From positions 1 to 64,000 of the forward strand of contig NZ_PYFW01000010.1 in assembly GCF_003020125.1 (NCBI RefSeq): 64,000 nucleotides of DNA, read 5' to 3'. This DNA is from Bradyrhizobium sp. MOS003 (lineage in GTDB: Bacteria; Pseudomonadota; Alphaproteobacteria; Rhizobiales; Xanthobacteraceae). A program made the position numbers and the translations under genes. Numbering within the stretch: the first letter of the stretch is position 1; each line of letters opens with the position of its first letter. Below, one piece after another: positions 8,141-16,689 of this stretch. The notes below the pieces were generated by a model. That model saw only the letters and a list, made by a program, of their open reading frames with translations. It was not told the origin of the DNA and did no database searches.

Positions 8141-8866
8141 ATGACCCTGATTGCCGGCGCTGTCGCGATTATCACACTCTACCTGCTGCTCCAGATGTTC
8201 CGCTCGGCCAATCCGGCGGCGCTGGCGCGCGCTGTCAAATTCGGCGGCGGCGTGGTGGCCCTGGCGGTCGCAGCCTTTACGGGGCTGAAGGGCGAACTGG
8301 TGGTGGCTATTCCGCTCGGGATTTTCGGCGCCGGGCTGCTGGGCTGGACGCCGCTGGCAAATGCCGGCTTCGGCAATGTCGGCGGGCTGTTCGGCGGCGG
8401 CGCTGCGCCCGCGTCAGGGCAATCCTCGCGCGTGCGCTCGCAATTCCTGGATATGCGGCTCGACCACGGCTCCGGCCAGCTCGGCGGGCAGATCGTCGCC
8501 GGGCCTTACGCCGGGCGCGATCTCGGCGAGTTCGATCTCGCCAGCCTGCTGGCCATGGTCCCGACGTTCGACGCCGAGAGCGTGGCCTTACTTGAAAGCT
8601 ATCTGGACCGCCGGTTTCCCGCTTGGCGTCAGAACGCGCAGGGCGACGCGGCAGGGGGGCAGCGCCGCCCGGCGGCGAGCGGCAAAATGACGACGGAGGA
8701 GGCCTATCAGATCCTTGGCCTGCAGCCGGGGGCGGGGCGTGACGACATTAGCCGGGCCCACAAGACCCTGATGAAGAAACTCCATCCCGACCAGGGGGGG
8801 TCGAACTATCTCGCTGCCCGTGTAAACGAGGCCAAGGATACTCTGCTTCGCACGCATAACGGCTAA
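8141..8866 (+). CDS. membrane-anchored J-domain (DnaJ-like) protein
   Basis: The 241-residue protein carries two N-terminal hydrophobic stretches (LIAGAVAIITLYLLLQMF and, after a short basic linker, VVALAVAAFTGL through AIPLGIFGAGLLG). A variable middle contains the LDHGSGQLGGQIVAGPYAGR segment. A C-terminal J domain at about residues 183-240 (TTEEAYQILGLQPGAGRDDISRAH in pieces) has the Hsp70-activating HPD in KLHPDQGG. The organisation with a terminal J domain resembles Pam18/TIM14-type co-chaperones, as in other alphaproteobacteria. It would recruit DnaK to the cytoplasmic face of the inner membrane. It sits downstream of the VWA-like gene. Confidence 0.85.
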   Translation: MTLIAGAVAIITLYLLLQMFRSANPAALARAVKFGGGVVALAVAAFTGLKGELVVAIPLGIFGAGLLGWTPLANAGFGNVGGLFGGGAAPASGQSSRVRSQFLDMRLDHGSGQLGGQIVAGPYAGRDLGEFDLASLLAMVPTFDAESVALLESYLDRRFPAWRQNAQGDAAGGQRRPAASGKMTTEEAYQILGLQPGAGRDDISRAHKTLMKKLHPDQGGSNYLAARVNEAKDTLLRTHNG

Positions 8867-9036
8867 CTCCGGCACTACGCTACAAACGCCCGTACCGCGT
8901 GAGCTCCGCTTGCTCTGTCTGCCGTCGCCCTGACACCCGCCGTTGTCGGCGTGGTTGATTGATCGAGTAAAGTTTTAACCGTAAATCCTTGACGAGAGGT
9001 TGTCGCGGAACTGGCATCGAGACCCCGCCAAAAACA

Positions 9037-9064
9037 AAAATGCCCGCGCAGGCGCGGGCATTTT
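9037..9064. terminator. bidirectional intrinsic terminator
   Basis: AAAATGCCCGCG (9037-9048) pairs perfectly with CGCGGGCATTTT (9053-9064) around CAGG. On the minus strand the stem is followed by TTTTTGTTTTT, an excellent U tract for the carboxypeptidase gene. Confidence 0.85.
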
Positions 9065-9084
9065 GATCGGGACGGGCAACGAGA

Positions 9085-10914
9085 TCAGTTGCGAACGGTC
9101 ATGCAGGAGATCTCGGCGCGCTTCAGGGTGCGGCAGACCGCTTCGGCCTGGTCGCGATCGAGCCCGGCGAAGCGGGCTCGGTAGAGCTTGCGGTTGTCCT
9201 TGGCGACGACAGGCTCGGTGAACGGATCGGCCTTGCTGAGCAGGCCGCGGGCCGAGCTGCGCGCGGCGTCGATGCGCTGCTGGGCTTCGTTCTCGCTCTC
9301 GAGTGCACCGACCTGGACGATCCAGCCGCTGTGGGTGACCACCGGCTTGGTGGTGGCGCTCATCTGGATCGGCATCGGATCGGCGGAGGCGAGCTTCGGA
9401 GCAGCCGGGGCGGGCGCGGCGGCCGTCGCGGCCGGCAGCACACCCAGGATGCCGTTGCCGGTGCCGAAGCCGGTCGGCTGACGCGGCAGCTCGGTGCGGG
9501 CCATCTCGGCCTTCGGCGCTTCCGACTGGCTGACGATTTCGGGCTTGTTGATGAGATCGGCCCGGGCGACGACGGCGCCGGAGGTTTCCGCGACGTCGGA
9601 ACGGGGCGAAATGGCGTTGGTGACCGGCGTTGCGACCTGAGGGGAGGCGGCGGAGGCGATCTTCACGGCGCCGGCCTTGACCTGAACCGTCTTGACCCGA
9701 ACCGGCTTCATCGGCTCGGACGAGCCGGGGATGATGGAGAGCGGCTGGCTCGAGATCACGCCATTGGTGAGCGGCGCCGGCTCGATCTTGGATTCCGTCG
9801 CCCGGACTTCGGGTTTGATCGGGGCCGGCGGTACCGCGGCCGTCGCAGCCGCGAGCGTCGACAGCCGTGCGGCGAAACGCGACGGAGCGGGTTCAGGAGC
9901 TGAGGTAGAGGCAGCCTGAACCTGCGGGACGGGACGGGCCGGGACAGGCGAAGCGTCGGCGATTTCGGTGCCGGCGTCAGCGCCGTTGCGCTCTGTGACC
10001 GCGGCGACGGTGTGGGTGGTCGCGCCCTTCTCGAGGTTCTCCGCGAGCAGGTTGCGCATGATCGCATCGCGCGAGCCGCCGCTGCGGCCGCCGAGCACGA
10101 CGCCGATCAGATGACGATTGCCGCGGCGCATCGAGGTCACAAGATTGAAGCCGGAGGCGCGGGTGTAGCCGGTCTTGATGCCGTCCACGCCCTCGACACT
10201 GCCGAGCAGGTGATTGTGGTTGCGGATCGACTGTCCGCGCCAGTTGAAGGTCGAGGTCGCGAAATAGCGATAGTAACGCGGGAAGCGCTCCTGGATGGCG
10301 CGGCCGAGCGTGGCCTGGTCGCGCGCGGTCGTGACCTGCTCGTCGTTGGGAAGGCCGTTGGCGTTGCGGTACACCGTCTTGGACATGCCGAGCGAGCGCG
10401 CCTTGCGCGTCATCATCTGGGCGAAGTCGTCCTCGTCGCCGCCGATCGCTTCCGCGATCACGACGGCTGCGTCGTTGGCGGAGCGGGTGACGAGACCCTT
10501 GATCGCATCCTCGACGCGAATGGTCTGGCCGGCGCGCAAATTCAGCTTGGTCGGATCCTGATCGGCGGCGTGCTGGGACACCGGCATCTCGGTGTCGAGC
10601 TTCATCTTCCCGGACTCGAGACGCTCGAACAGCAGATAGAGCGTCATGATCTTGGTGAGCGAGGCGGGGTGGCGGATCCCGTCGGGGCTGGTCGCCTGCA
10701 GCACCGCGCCGGAATTGCCGTCAACGATGATGGACGCGAATTTCGGGCTGGAACTCTCGGACACATCGCGCTGCACCCGGTGGTGCGCGTAATGGCGGCG
10801 ATGACGCCGCGCCTCGGCGGCATCGGTGGTGAAGATGACCGCGGTGGTGATCGTAAGAAGCCCGAAAACGCCAACCCGCGCCAAGCGCGAGGAAGACAAG
10901 TTTTTACGAAGCAT
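9085..10914 (-). CDS. D-alanyl-D-alanine carboxypeptidase with C-terminal SPOR domain
   Basis: This penicillin-binding protein 5/6-like (peptidase S11) enzyme trims the terminal D-Ala of peptidoglycan stem peptides in the periplasm. The 609 residues comprise a signal segment (about 10-33), a catalytic domain with SLTK (Ser85, Lys88), SAN (145-147) and KTG (247-249), a long Ala/Pro/Val-rich linker from about residue 300 to 520, and a SPOR domain at the end (SGWIVQVGALESENEAQQR to the C terminus). SPOR domains bind denuded septal glycan, so a division-site role is inferred. The start ATG lies next to a GGACGGGG stretch. The gene is followed by a strong terminator. Confidence 0.93.
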   Translation of the reverse strand: MLRKNLSSSRLARVGVFGLLTITTAVIFTTDAAEARRHRRHYAHHRVQRDVSESSSPKFASIIVDGNSGAVLQATSPDGIRHPASLTKIMTLYLLFERLESGKMKLDTEMPVSQHAADQDPTKLNLRAGQTIRVEDAIKGLVTRSANDAAVVIAEAIGGDEDDFAQMMTRKARSLGMSKTVYRNANGLPNDEQVTTARDQATLGRAIQERFPRYYRYFATSTFNWRGQSIRNHNHLLGSVEGVDGIKTGYTRASGFNLVTSMRRGNRHLIGVVLGGRSGGSRDAIMRNLLAENLEKGATTHTVAAVTERNGADAGTEIADASPVPARPVPQVQAASTSAPEPAPSRFAARLSTLAAATAAVPPAPIKPEVRATESKIEPAPLTNGVISSQPLSIIPGSSEPMKPVRVKTVQVKAGAVKIASAASPQVATPVTNAISPRSDVAETSGAVVARADLINKPEIVSQSEAPKAEMARTELPRQPTGFGTGNGILGVLPAATAAAPAPAAPKLASADPMPIQMSATTKPVVTHSGWIVQVGALESENEAQQRIDAARSSARGLLSKADPFTEPVVAKDNRKLYRARFAGLDRDQAEAVCRTLKRAEISCMTVRN

Positions 10915-11194
10915 GGAACCCCGTCCCCGTTTCTCAACTGATCACCGGCTCGTGAGGCGAAATTGTGCCCAATGGACCCGGGATCATTACCTGCTCAGGC
11001 TGTCTCTCCGCTGGTGTTCGCCGCGGGGGACGTTGGGCCTGAACCGCTATTCTGGCTAAGGTGATGTTCTCCAACGGCTTTTGACCGTCTGCGGAAGCTG
11101 AACACGTCCAGGAATCAGGGTAGGGGCCCGGAGTTTCCAAAAGCTTAAAGAACCCTTGCGGGAAACCCCGGGAATCTCGTCGATTTACGTCGAA

Positions 11195-11213
11195 TTTTGT
11201 GCGACGCACAAAA
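11195..11213 (+). promoter_or_regulatory. phasin operator 1 (PhaR-type motif)
   Basis: The perfect palindrome TTTTGTGC-GAC-GCACAAAA contains TGCGACGCACAA, an exact match to TGCRNYGCASMA, the motif I recall as reported for PhaR targets in Bradyrhizobium diazoefficiens. It lies just upstream of the probable -35 box of the phasin promoter. Confidence 0.65.
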
Positions 11214-11216
11214 TTA

Positions 11217-11244
11217 TTGACTTTTTTGTGCGTTGCACTAATTG
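11217..11244 (+). promoter_or_regulatory. phasin promoter with operator 2 in its spacer
   Basis: TTGACT (11217-11222) is a good -35 box. TAATTG (11239-11244), 16 bases later, is a plausible -10. The spacer holds TTGTGC-GTT-GCACTAA; read on the minus strand this gives TGCAACGCACAA, a second exact match to TGCRNYGCASMA. Dyad centres are 29 bases apart. A repressor bound here would occlude RNA polymerase. The rest of the 387-base gap (10915-11301) shows nothing else clear beyond the start-proximal AAAAGGA before the phasin. Confidence 0.6.
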
Positions 11245-11301
11245 TGGGCAGAGTCAGGGAGCCGGGGCTTCCCGACGCGAGCCAGGGAAAAGGATTCCGA
11301 A

Positions 11302-11640
11302 ATGTTCAAGGTTGAAGACTTTCAGAGCTACGGGAAAGAGCACTTCGAGCAGTACGTCGCCTCCGCGACCTCGGTGCAGCACGGCCTCCAGGCGATCGCC
11401 AGCGCCTATGGCGACTATACGAAGAAGTCGTTTGAAGACACCAAGTCCTACGTCGAGAAGCTTTCCGGCGTGAAGTCGCTGGACAAGGCCATGGAAGCGC
11501 AGACCGATTTCGCCCGTTCCGCCTACGAGACCTTCGTTGCGGAATCGCAGAAGATCGCCGGCCTCTACAGCGACCTCGCCAAGCAGGCGTTCAAGCCGGT
11601 CGAGACCATCGTGTCGAAGTTCACCCCGGCCGCTCAGTAA
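11302..11640 (+). CDS. phasin family protein (polyhydroxybutyrate granule protein)
   Basis: This 112-residue amphipathic helical protein of the phasin family coats polyhydroxybutyrate granules. The start MFKVEDFQSYGKEHFEQYVASA is typical of short bradyrhizobial phasins. The core repeats KKSFEDTKSYVEKLSGVKSL and DKAMEAQTDFARSAYETFVAES show the usual phasin_2 pattern, ending with LAKQAFKPVE. The ATG follows AGGGAAAAGGA; a longer in-frame start upstream would remove the promoter region and is rejected. Two PhaR-type palindromes upstream suggest repression that is lifted when polymer accumulates. A near-perfect terminator follows. Confidence 0.92.
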   Translation: MFKVEDFQSYGKEHFEQYVASATSVQHGLQAIASAYGDYTKKSFEDTKSYVEKLSGVKSLDKAMEAQTDFARSAYETFVAESQKIAGLYSDLAKQAFKPVETIVSKFTPAAQ

Positions 11641-11664
11641 ATTTTTCAGGACGTCCTGGAATCG

Positions 11665-11697
11665 AAAAGCCCGGCTGAACCAGCCGGGCTTTTTATT
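11665..11697. terminator. bidirectional terminator between phasin and TadG-like genes
   Basis: AAAAGCCCGGCTG (11665-11677) pairs perfectly over 13 bp with CAGCCGGGCTTTT (11681-11693) around AAC, with T-rich ends on the plus strand. It serves two convergent genes. Confidence 0.9.
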
Positions 11698-11714
11698 TGC
11701 ACGCGGTCGATCCG

Positions 11715-13070
11715 TCAGCGCGCCACGCGCAGCTTCGACAGCGAGGTGCCGATGTCCTTGAACACCGAAACGGTCTGGCTGGCCGACGTCACGAGATAGA
11801 ACTTGTCGGCGCTGCTGGCGCAATATTGCAGCACGCTCGAGGTCGGATCGCTGCCGGTGTTCACCTGCACGGTGTAGATCGTGATGTTGCTGGGCTGGGC
11901 CTTGGCGTTGTCGCAGAGCTTCTTCTGTCGCGCGTCGATCTGCGAGGCGTTGCTGTACCAGCGGTTCTGCGTGTTGAGGCCGTCGGAAAGAAGAACGATC
12001 GCGTCCTTGTAGGTGTAGTTGGTGTCCTTGGCCGGCGCGTTCATGGGATCGCCGGTCGATAGCGTCATCCAGCCCCAGGCCAGGCCGATGCCCTGGTTGG
12101 TGTTGCCGGTGGGCTTCATGGCGTCGATCCGGGTCTTGAGTGCGGACCAGTCGTAGCTCAGCGCCATCACCGGCTGCAGATAGGACGAACTGGCCGTGTT
12201 GCAGTAGGAGTACTGCTCCGCCGGGAAGAGCGTGCTGACATTGCCGCTCGTCGGCGTGGTGTTCTTGGTGTCGTAATCCTGGTCGCGGTCGGTCACGCAG
12301 CCGGTCCAGGTGTTGTGATTGGCTGGCGTCCAGGTGGAACTGGTGCATTGCCCCCAGTAGTTGCGCGCGGTGCAGGTACTGGTGCCGTTGGCCGCATCCC
12401 AATCGCTGAAATCGATCCACGATTTGTTGTAGTTGCTGGCGCCGACATTGACGTCCTTTGCGAAGGGGACGATCGAGATGTAGACGTCGCCGTTATTCTT
12501 GGCGAGCGTGCTGAGCTGATCGACGAGGTTTTTCGCGGCCGTCTGCATCGCCGCCATCTTGCCGTCCTGGGCCATCGACCCGGTATTGTCGAGCACCAGG
12601 GCCACGCGCATCCGCGTCAGGCCCCACGCGCTGGTGGAACTGGTGTCGATGCCGAGTGTCGGAAAGCCGGCGATCTTCATAAAGCTGGTCGTGTAGGTGC
12701 CGGTTCCGGTCAGCTGGATTGTCGAGCCGATGCTGGTGCTCGCGTTATAGGTCGCTCCGACGCTGACCGACGGCAGGGTCGCGGTGTTGGTGAACAGCGC
12801 ATTGAAATAGGTCTGCGCCTTGCTGCTGATCTGCGACGTCGTGATCGTGCCGGCCGACAGGTCTCTTGATAGCATCAGCGCGGTTGAGTCCAGGGCCGAC
12901 TGCATGGAGGCGCGGGCCTGGGCGGCGCGGCTATAATCGATCGCGGCGCCGACGAAGCTCAGGACCGGGACCAGCGCGATGGCGAAGATCACGGCGATAT
13001 TGCCTTGCTCGGCCGCTGCGAAGCGGGCGAATTGTCGACCAAGGCGGCTGATGAGGGGTAGGCGAGACAT
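11715..13070 (-). CDS. TadG-like pilus-assembly protein with VWA domain
   Basis: The 451-residue protein starts with a basic stretch and EQGNIAVIFAIALVPVLSFVGAAIDYSRA, the TadE/TadG N-terminal membrane segment. A von Willebrand A domain begins near residue 155 (VALVLDNTGSMAQDGK, MIDAS DxTGS) and continues with GNTNQGIGLAWGW and DAIVLLSDGLNTQN. Large Thr/Ser/Tyr/Asn-rich insertions with paired cysteines lie in the VWA domain, consistent with an exported protein. No other tad/cpa gene lies nearby, so it is a solitary copy. Bradyrhizobia carry several such paralogs; the role in pilus assembly or surface adhesion is inferred only. Confidence 0.87.
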   Translation of the reverse strand: MSRLPLISRLGRQFARFAAAEQGNIAVIFAIALVPVLSFVGAAIDYSRAAQARASMQSALDSTALMLSRDLSAGTITTSQISSKAQTYFNALFTNTATLPSVSVGATYNASTSIGSTIQLTGTGTYTTSFMKIAGFPTLGIDTSSTSAWGLTRMRVALVLDNTGSMAQDGKMAAMQTAAKNLVDQLSTLAKNNGDVYISIVPFAKDVNVGASNYNKSWIDFSDWDAANGTSTCTARNYWGQCTSSTWTPANHNTWTGCVTDRDQDYDTKNTTPTSGNVSTLFPAEQYSYCNTASSSYLQPVMALSYDWSALKTRIDAMKPTGNTNQGIGLAWGWMTLSTGDPMNAPAKDTNYTYKDAIVLLSDGLNTQNRWYSNASQIDARQKKLCDNAKAQPSNITIYTVQVNTGSDPTSSVLQYCASSADKFYLVTSASQTVSVFKDIGTSLSKLRVAR

Positions 13071-13550
13071 GACAATCCCCGAAATCGGTGTTTTGCCCGA
13101 TTTCGCGCCATGCCATTGAACGGCAGGTAAATTGGACCGTAAAAAGCCGGAGGTACCCGCGGAAACCGTCGCATCCGGGTTAACAACCGGGGTTCCTGGT
13201 CAACATGTTCTAAACGGACGGGGGCGAAATTTTTGTCAAATCGGTCCGGATTGTTTAACCTTGCTCAGATCGCCCGAACCGGGAATCGGGACTGCTATGG
13301 CCGCATCGGCCGGACCTCTGCACGCTTGCGGCGAGCCAGGGGCAGGCCCATATTGCTGACGAACGATCCGGTTTGGACCGGATTGTCGGGAGCGGCGATC
13401 CAACAAGGCGGCGCGCCTGCGCCAGGCTCCGAAGGCGGAGTCGCGCGGCGACCGCCATTCGCTTCCATGGGGAATTTGAACGCCTGAGCCATGCCGCAAT
13501 TGACTTCCAGACTCGACCCGTCGGCGCCAGCCGCTGCCTACGCTCCTCGC
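13071..13550. other. intergenic region between the TadG-like gene and clpS
   Basis: No gene is supported in this 480-base gap, which separates divergent genes. It contains one clear dyad, ATCCGGT (13366-13372) with ACCGGAT (13377-13383), and an AT-rich patch near 13225-13260 that may hold promoters. In-frame codons 13491-13550 would extend ClpS by 20 residues if ATG 13491 were used. Confidence 0.4.
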
Positions 13551-13883
13551 ATGAGCAATGACGAGAACCGTTCGGGCACCCCCTCGGGTCCGAACACTTC
13601 GGTCATCACCAAGGTCAAGCCCAAGACCAAACGGCCGAACCTCTACCGCGTGCTGATCCTGAACGACGACTACACGCCGATGGAGTTCGTCGTCCACGTG
13701 CTGGAGAAGTTCTTCAACAAGGACATTGAGGCGGCGACCAAGATCATGCTGCACGTCCATCATCATGGCATCGGGGAGTGCGGCGTGTTCACCTACGAGA
13801 TCGCCGAGACCAAGGTGACGCAGGTGATGGATTTCGCCCGCAAGCACCAGCATCCGTTACAATGCGTGATGGAAAAGAAGTAG
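13551..13883 (+). CDS. clpS: Clp protease adaptor ClpS
   Basis: ClpS binds N-degron substrates (proteins with bulky N-terminal residues) and hands them to ClpA. The 110-residue protein has a flexible N-terminal tail and the folded core YRVLILNDDYTPMEFVV, with the Asp pair that contacts the substrate alpha-amino group. It continues with VHHHGIGECGVFTYEIAE and MDFARKHQHPLQC, all conserved family segments. The ATG at 13551 gives normal length; ATG 13491 would add 20 residues and cannot be excluded, since neither has a strong ribosome site. clpA follows 336 bases downstream on the same strand. Confidence 0.95.
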   Translation: MSNDENRSGTPSGPNTSVITKVKPKTKRPNLYRVLILNDDYTPMEFVVHVLEKFFNKDIEAATKIMLHVHHHGIGECGVFTYEIAETKVTQVMDFARKHQHPLQCVMEKK

Positions 13884-14219
13884 GGCGCCTAGGCGTATTC
13901 TTGGCGCTTGTCCTTGGCGCGTGTTTTAGGCTCGTGTCCTTGAAGCGTGAAGCCGGCGCGCGTATCGGCCCCAGTGTGATTGCCGCGTGATGCCGCCCCG
14001 CGACGTCCGTCTGAGTCGGCAAAACTACGGATTCTCCACCGGCGCCGATGCCGCCCAAGATCGGAACGGGTTTTGCATCGAAAATGCCGCAGGGCTGTCA
14101 CCTGCCTGAGCCGCGGAACCGGTCTTTCGCCGCGGTTTTGTATAACTATATGTGACAAAGGTTGTTGTTGCCTGACCGGGCGATGGCGATCATGATGGTG
14201 GGGGCCATAGAGGACGCGA
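13884..14219 (+). other. clpS-clpA intergenic region
   Basis: This 336-base gap without a supported gene probably carries a separate clpA promoter. TATAACT at about 14141 is a reasonable -10-like element, and GAGGAC sits just before the clpA ATG. I see no terminator hairpin, so read-through from clpS is also possible. Confidence 0.35.
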
Positions 14220-16619
14220 ATGCCGACTTTTTCTCAAAGCCTTGAACAATCCCTGCATCGTGCACTGGCGATCGCAAACGAGCGTCATCACCAATACGCG
14301 ACGCTCGAGCATCTGTTGCTCTCCCTGATCGACGACTCCGATGCAGCCGCCGTCATGCGCGCCTGCAGCGTCGATCTCGACAAGCTCCGTACGAGCCTGG
14401 TCAATTATCTTGAGACCGAGTTCGAGAATCTGGTCACCGATGGCGCCGACGACGCAAAGCCGACTGCCGGCTTCCAGCGCGTGATCCAGCGCGCGGTGAT
14501 CCACGTGCAATCCTCCGGTCGCGAAGAGGTGACCGGCGCCAACGTGCTGATCGCGATCTTCGCCGAACGCGAGAGCCATGCCGCGTACTTCCTGCAGGAG
14601 CAGGACATGACGCGCTATGACGCGGTCAACTACATCAGCCACGGCATTGCCAAGCGTCCGGGCGTCTCCGAGGCGCGGCCAGTGCGCGGCGTCGATGAGG
14701 AGACCGAGGCCAAGGGCGGCGCCGAGGACACCAAGAAGAAGGGTGAGGCGCTCGAGACCTATTGCGTCAATCTCAACAAGAAGGCGCGCGACGGCAAGAT
14801 CGATCCGGTGATCGGACGCAATTCCGAGATCAACCGCGCGATCCAGGTTCTGTGCCGCCGGCAGAAGAACAACCCATTGTTCGTCGGCGAAGCCGGCGTC
14901 GGCAAGACCGCGATCGCGGAGGGCCTCGCCAAGCGCATCGTCGACAGCGAGGTGCCGGAAGTCCTGGCGGCCGCCACCGTGTTCTCGCTCGACATGGGCA
15001 CTCTGCTCGCGGGCACGCGCTATCGCGGCGACTTCGAAGAGCGCCTGAAGCAGGTGCTGAAGGAACTCGAGGCGCATCCCAACGCCATCCTGTTCATCGA
15101 CGAGATCCACACCGTGATCGGTGCGGGCGCGACGTCGGGCGGGGCGATGGATGCCTCGAACCTGCTCAAGCCGGCGCTAGCCTCGGGCACGATCCGCTGC
15201 ATGGGCTCGACCACCTACAAGGAGTACCGTCAGCACTTCGAGAAGGACCGTGCGCTGGTGCGGCGCTTCCAGAAGATCGACGTCAACGAGCCGACGGTCG
15301 AGGACGCAATCGCGATCCTCAAGGGCCTCAAGCCGTATTTCGAGGACTACCATCGGCTGAAGTACACCAACGAGGCGATCGAGGCTGCGGTGCAGCTGTC
15401 CTCGCGCTACATCCACGACCGCAAGCTGCCGGACAAGGCGATCGACGTGATCGACGAGTCGGGTGCGGCGCAGATGCTGGTGGCCGAGAACAAGCGCAAG
15501 AAGACCATCGGCATCAAGGAGATCGAGACCACGATCGCCTCGATGGCGCGGATCCCGCCGAAGAGCGTGTCCAAGGACGATGCCGAGGTGCTCAAGCATC
15601 TCGAGACGACCCTGAAGCGCACCGTGTTCGGCCAGGACAGGGCGATCGAGTCGCTTGCGGCATCGATCAAGCTGGCGCGCGCCGGCTTGCGCGAGCCGGA
15701 GAAGCCGATCGGCTGCTATTTGTTCTCTGGTCCGACCGGCGTCGGCAAGACCGAGGTTGCAAAGCAGCTCGCGGCTAGTCTCGGCGTCGAACTGTTGCGC
15801 TTCGACATGTCGGAATACATGGAGCGGCATACGGTATCGCGCCTGATCGGCGCGCCTCCCGGTTATGTCGGCTTCGACCAGGGCGGCCTGTTGACCGACG
15901 GCGTCGACCAGCACCCGCATTGCGTGGTGCTGCTCGACGAAATCGAGAAGGCGCATCCCGATCTCTACAACGTGCTGCTGCAGATCATGGATCACGGCCG
16001 GCTCACCGACCACAACGGCAAGCAGGTCAATTTCCGCAACGTGATCCTGATCATGACCACGAACGCGGGTGCTTCGGATCTCGCCAAGCAGGCGTTCGGC
16101 TTCACGCGCTCCAAGCGGGAAGGCGACGACCACGAGGCGATCAACCGGCAGTTCGCGCCGGAATTCCGCAACCGCCTCGATGCCGTGGTCTCGTTCGGCC
16201 ATCTCAGCGTCGAGGTGATCGGCACGGTCGTGGAGAAGTTCGTGCTTCAGCTCGAGGCGCAGCTTGGCGACCGCGACGTCACCATCGAACTGTCAGAGCC
16301 CGCCAAGGCCTGGCTGGTGAAGCATGGCTATGACGAGCAGATGGGCGCACGTCCCATGGCCCGCGTGATCCAGGAGCACATCAAGAAGCCGCTGGCCGAC
16401 GAGGTTCTGTTCGGCAAGCTCAAGGGCGGTGGCCACGTCCGCGTCGTCCTGGTCAAGGACGAGGCCGACGAGACCAAGGACAAGATCGGCTTCGAGTTCG
16501 TCGAGGGCCCGGTCACGCCGAAGCAGGAGAAGCTGCCCGGTGCCCGCAAGCGTCCGTCGGGCAAGTCCAAGCCGGGCGGCCCGAAGGGGCCAACCAAGGG
16601 GCCGCTGGTCAAGGTTTGA
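14220..16619 (+). CDS. clpA: ATP-dependent Clp protease ATP-binding subunit ClpA
   Basis: ClpA is a hexameric AAA+ unfoldase that feeds proteins into ClpP. The 799 residues comprise an N domain (about 1-145, binding ClpS), a first AAA+ module with Walker A GEAGVGKT (223-230) and Walker B ILFIDEIHT, and a second with Walker A GPTGVGKT (near 505) and CVVLLDEIEKAH. A C-terminal domain with the GARPMARVIQEHIKKPLADE sensor-2 region follows. A Lys/Gly/Pro-rich tail of about 30 residues ends the protein. The linker at 150-178 is charged. An intrinsic terminator follows. clpP is not in the window. Confidence 0.97.
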   Translation: MPTFSQSLEQSLHRALAIANERHHQYATLEHLLLSLIDDSDAAAVMRACSVDLDKLRTSLVNYLETEFENLVTDGADDAKPTAGFQRVIQRAVIHVQSSGREEVTGANVLIAIFAERESHAAYFLQEQDMTRYDAVNYISHGIAKRPGVSEARPVRGVDEETEAKGGAEDTKKKGEALETYCVNLNKKARDGKIDPVIGRNSEINRAIQVLCRRQKNNPLFVGEAGVGKTAIAEGLAKRIVDSEVPEVLAAATVFSLDMGTLLAGTRYRGDFEERLKQVLKELEAHPNAILFIDEIHTVIGAGATSGGAMDASNLLKPALASGTIRCMGSTTYKEYRQHFEKDRALVRRFQKIDVNEPTVEDAIAILKGLKPYFEDYHRLKYTNEAIEAAVQLSSRYIHDRKLPDKAIDVIDESGAAQMLVAENKRKKTIGIKEIETTIASMARIPPKSVSKDDAEVLKHLETTLKRTVFGQDRAIESLAASIKLARAGLREPEKPIGCYLFSGPTGVGKTEVAKQLAASLGVELLRFDMSEYMERHTVSRLIGAPPGYVGFDQGGLLTDGVDQHPHCVVLLDEIEKAHPDLYNVLLQIMDHGRLTDHNGKQVNFRNVILIMTTNAGASDLAKQAFGFTRSKREGDDHEAINRQFAPEFRNRLDAVVSFGHLSVEVIGTVVEKFVLQLEAQLGDRDVTIELSEPAKAWLVKHGYDEQMGARPMARVIQEHIKKPLADEVLFGKLKGGGHVRVVLVKDEADETKDKIGFEFVEGPVTPKQEKLPGARKRPSGKSKPGGPKGPTKGPLVKV

Positions 16620-16638
16620 TCAGCGTGCGACGAATTGC

Positions 16639-16665
16639 AAAGGCCGGCTGCGAAGCCGGCCTTTT
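16639..16665 (+). terminator. clpA intrinsic terminator
   Basis: AAAGGCCGGCT (16639-16649) pairs perfectly with AGCCGGCCTTT (16654-16664) around GCGA, ending in TTTTG. It lies between convergent clpA and the lipoprotein gene and could serve both. Confidence 0.85.
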
Positions 16666-16689
16666 GTTTCTGAGGCTGTGTGCGACCCG

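Noticed and set aside
13491..13550. Longer ClpS start
   Set aside because: The extra 20 residues are not family-like and the ATG at 13551 gives normal length; it remains a minor alternative.
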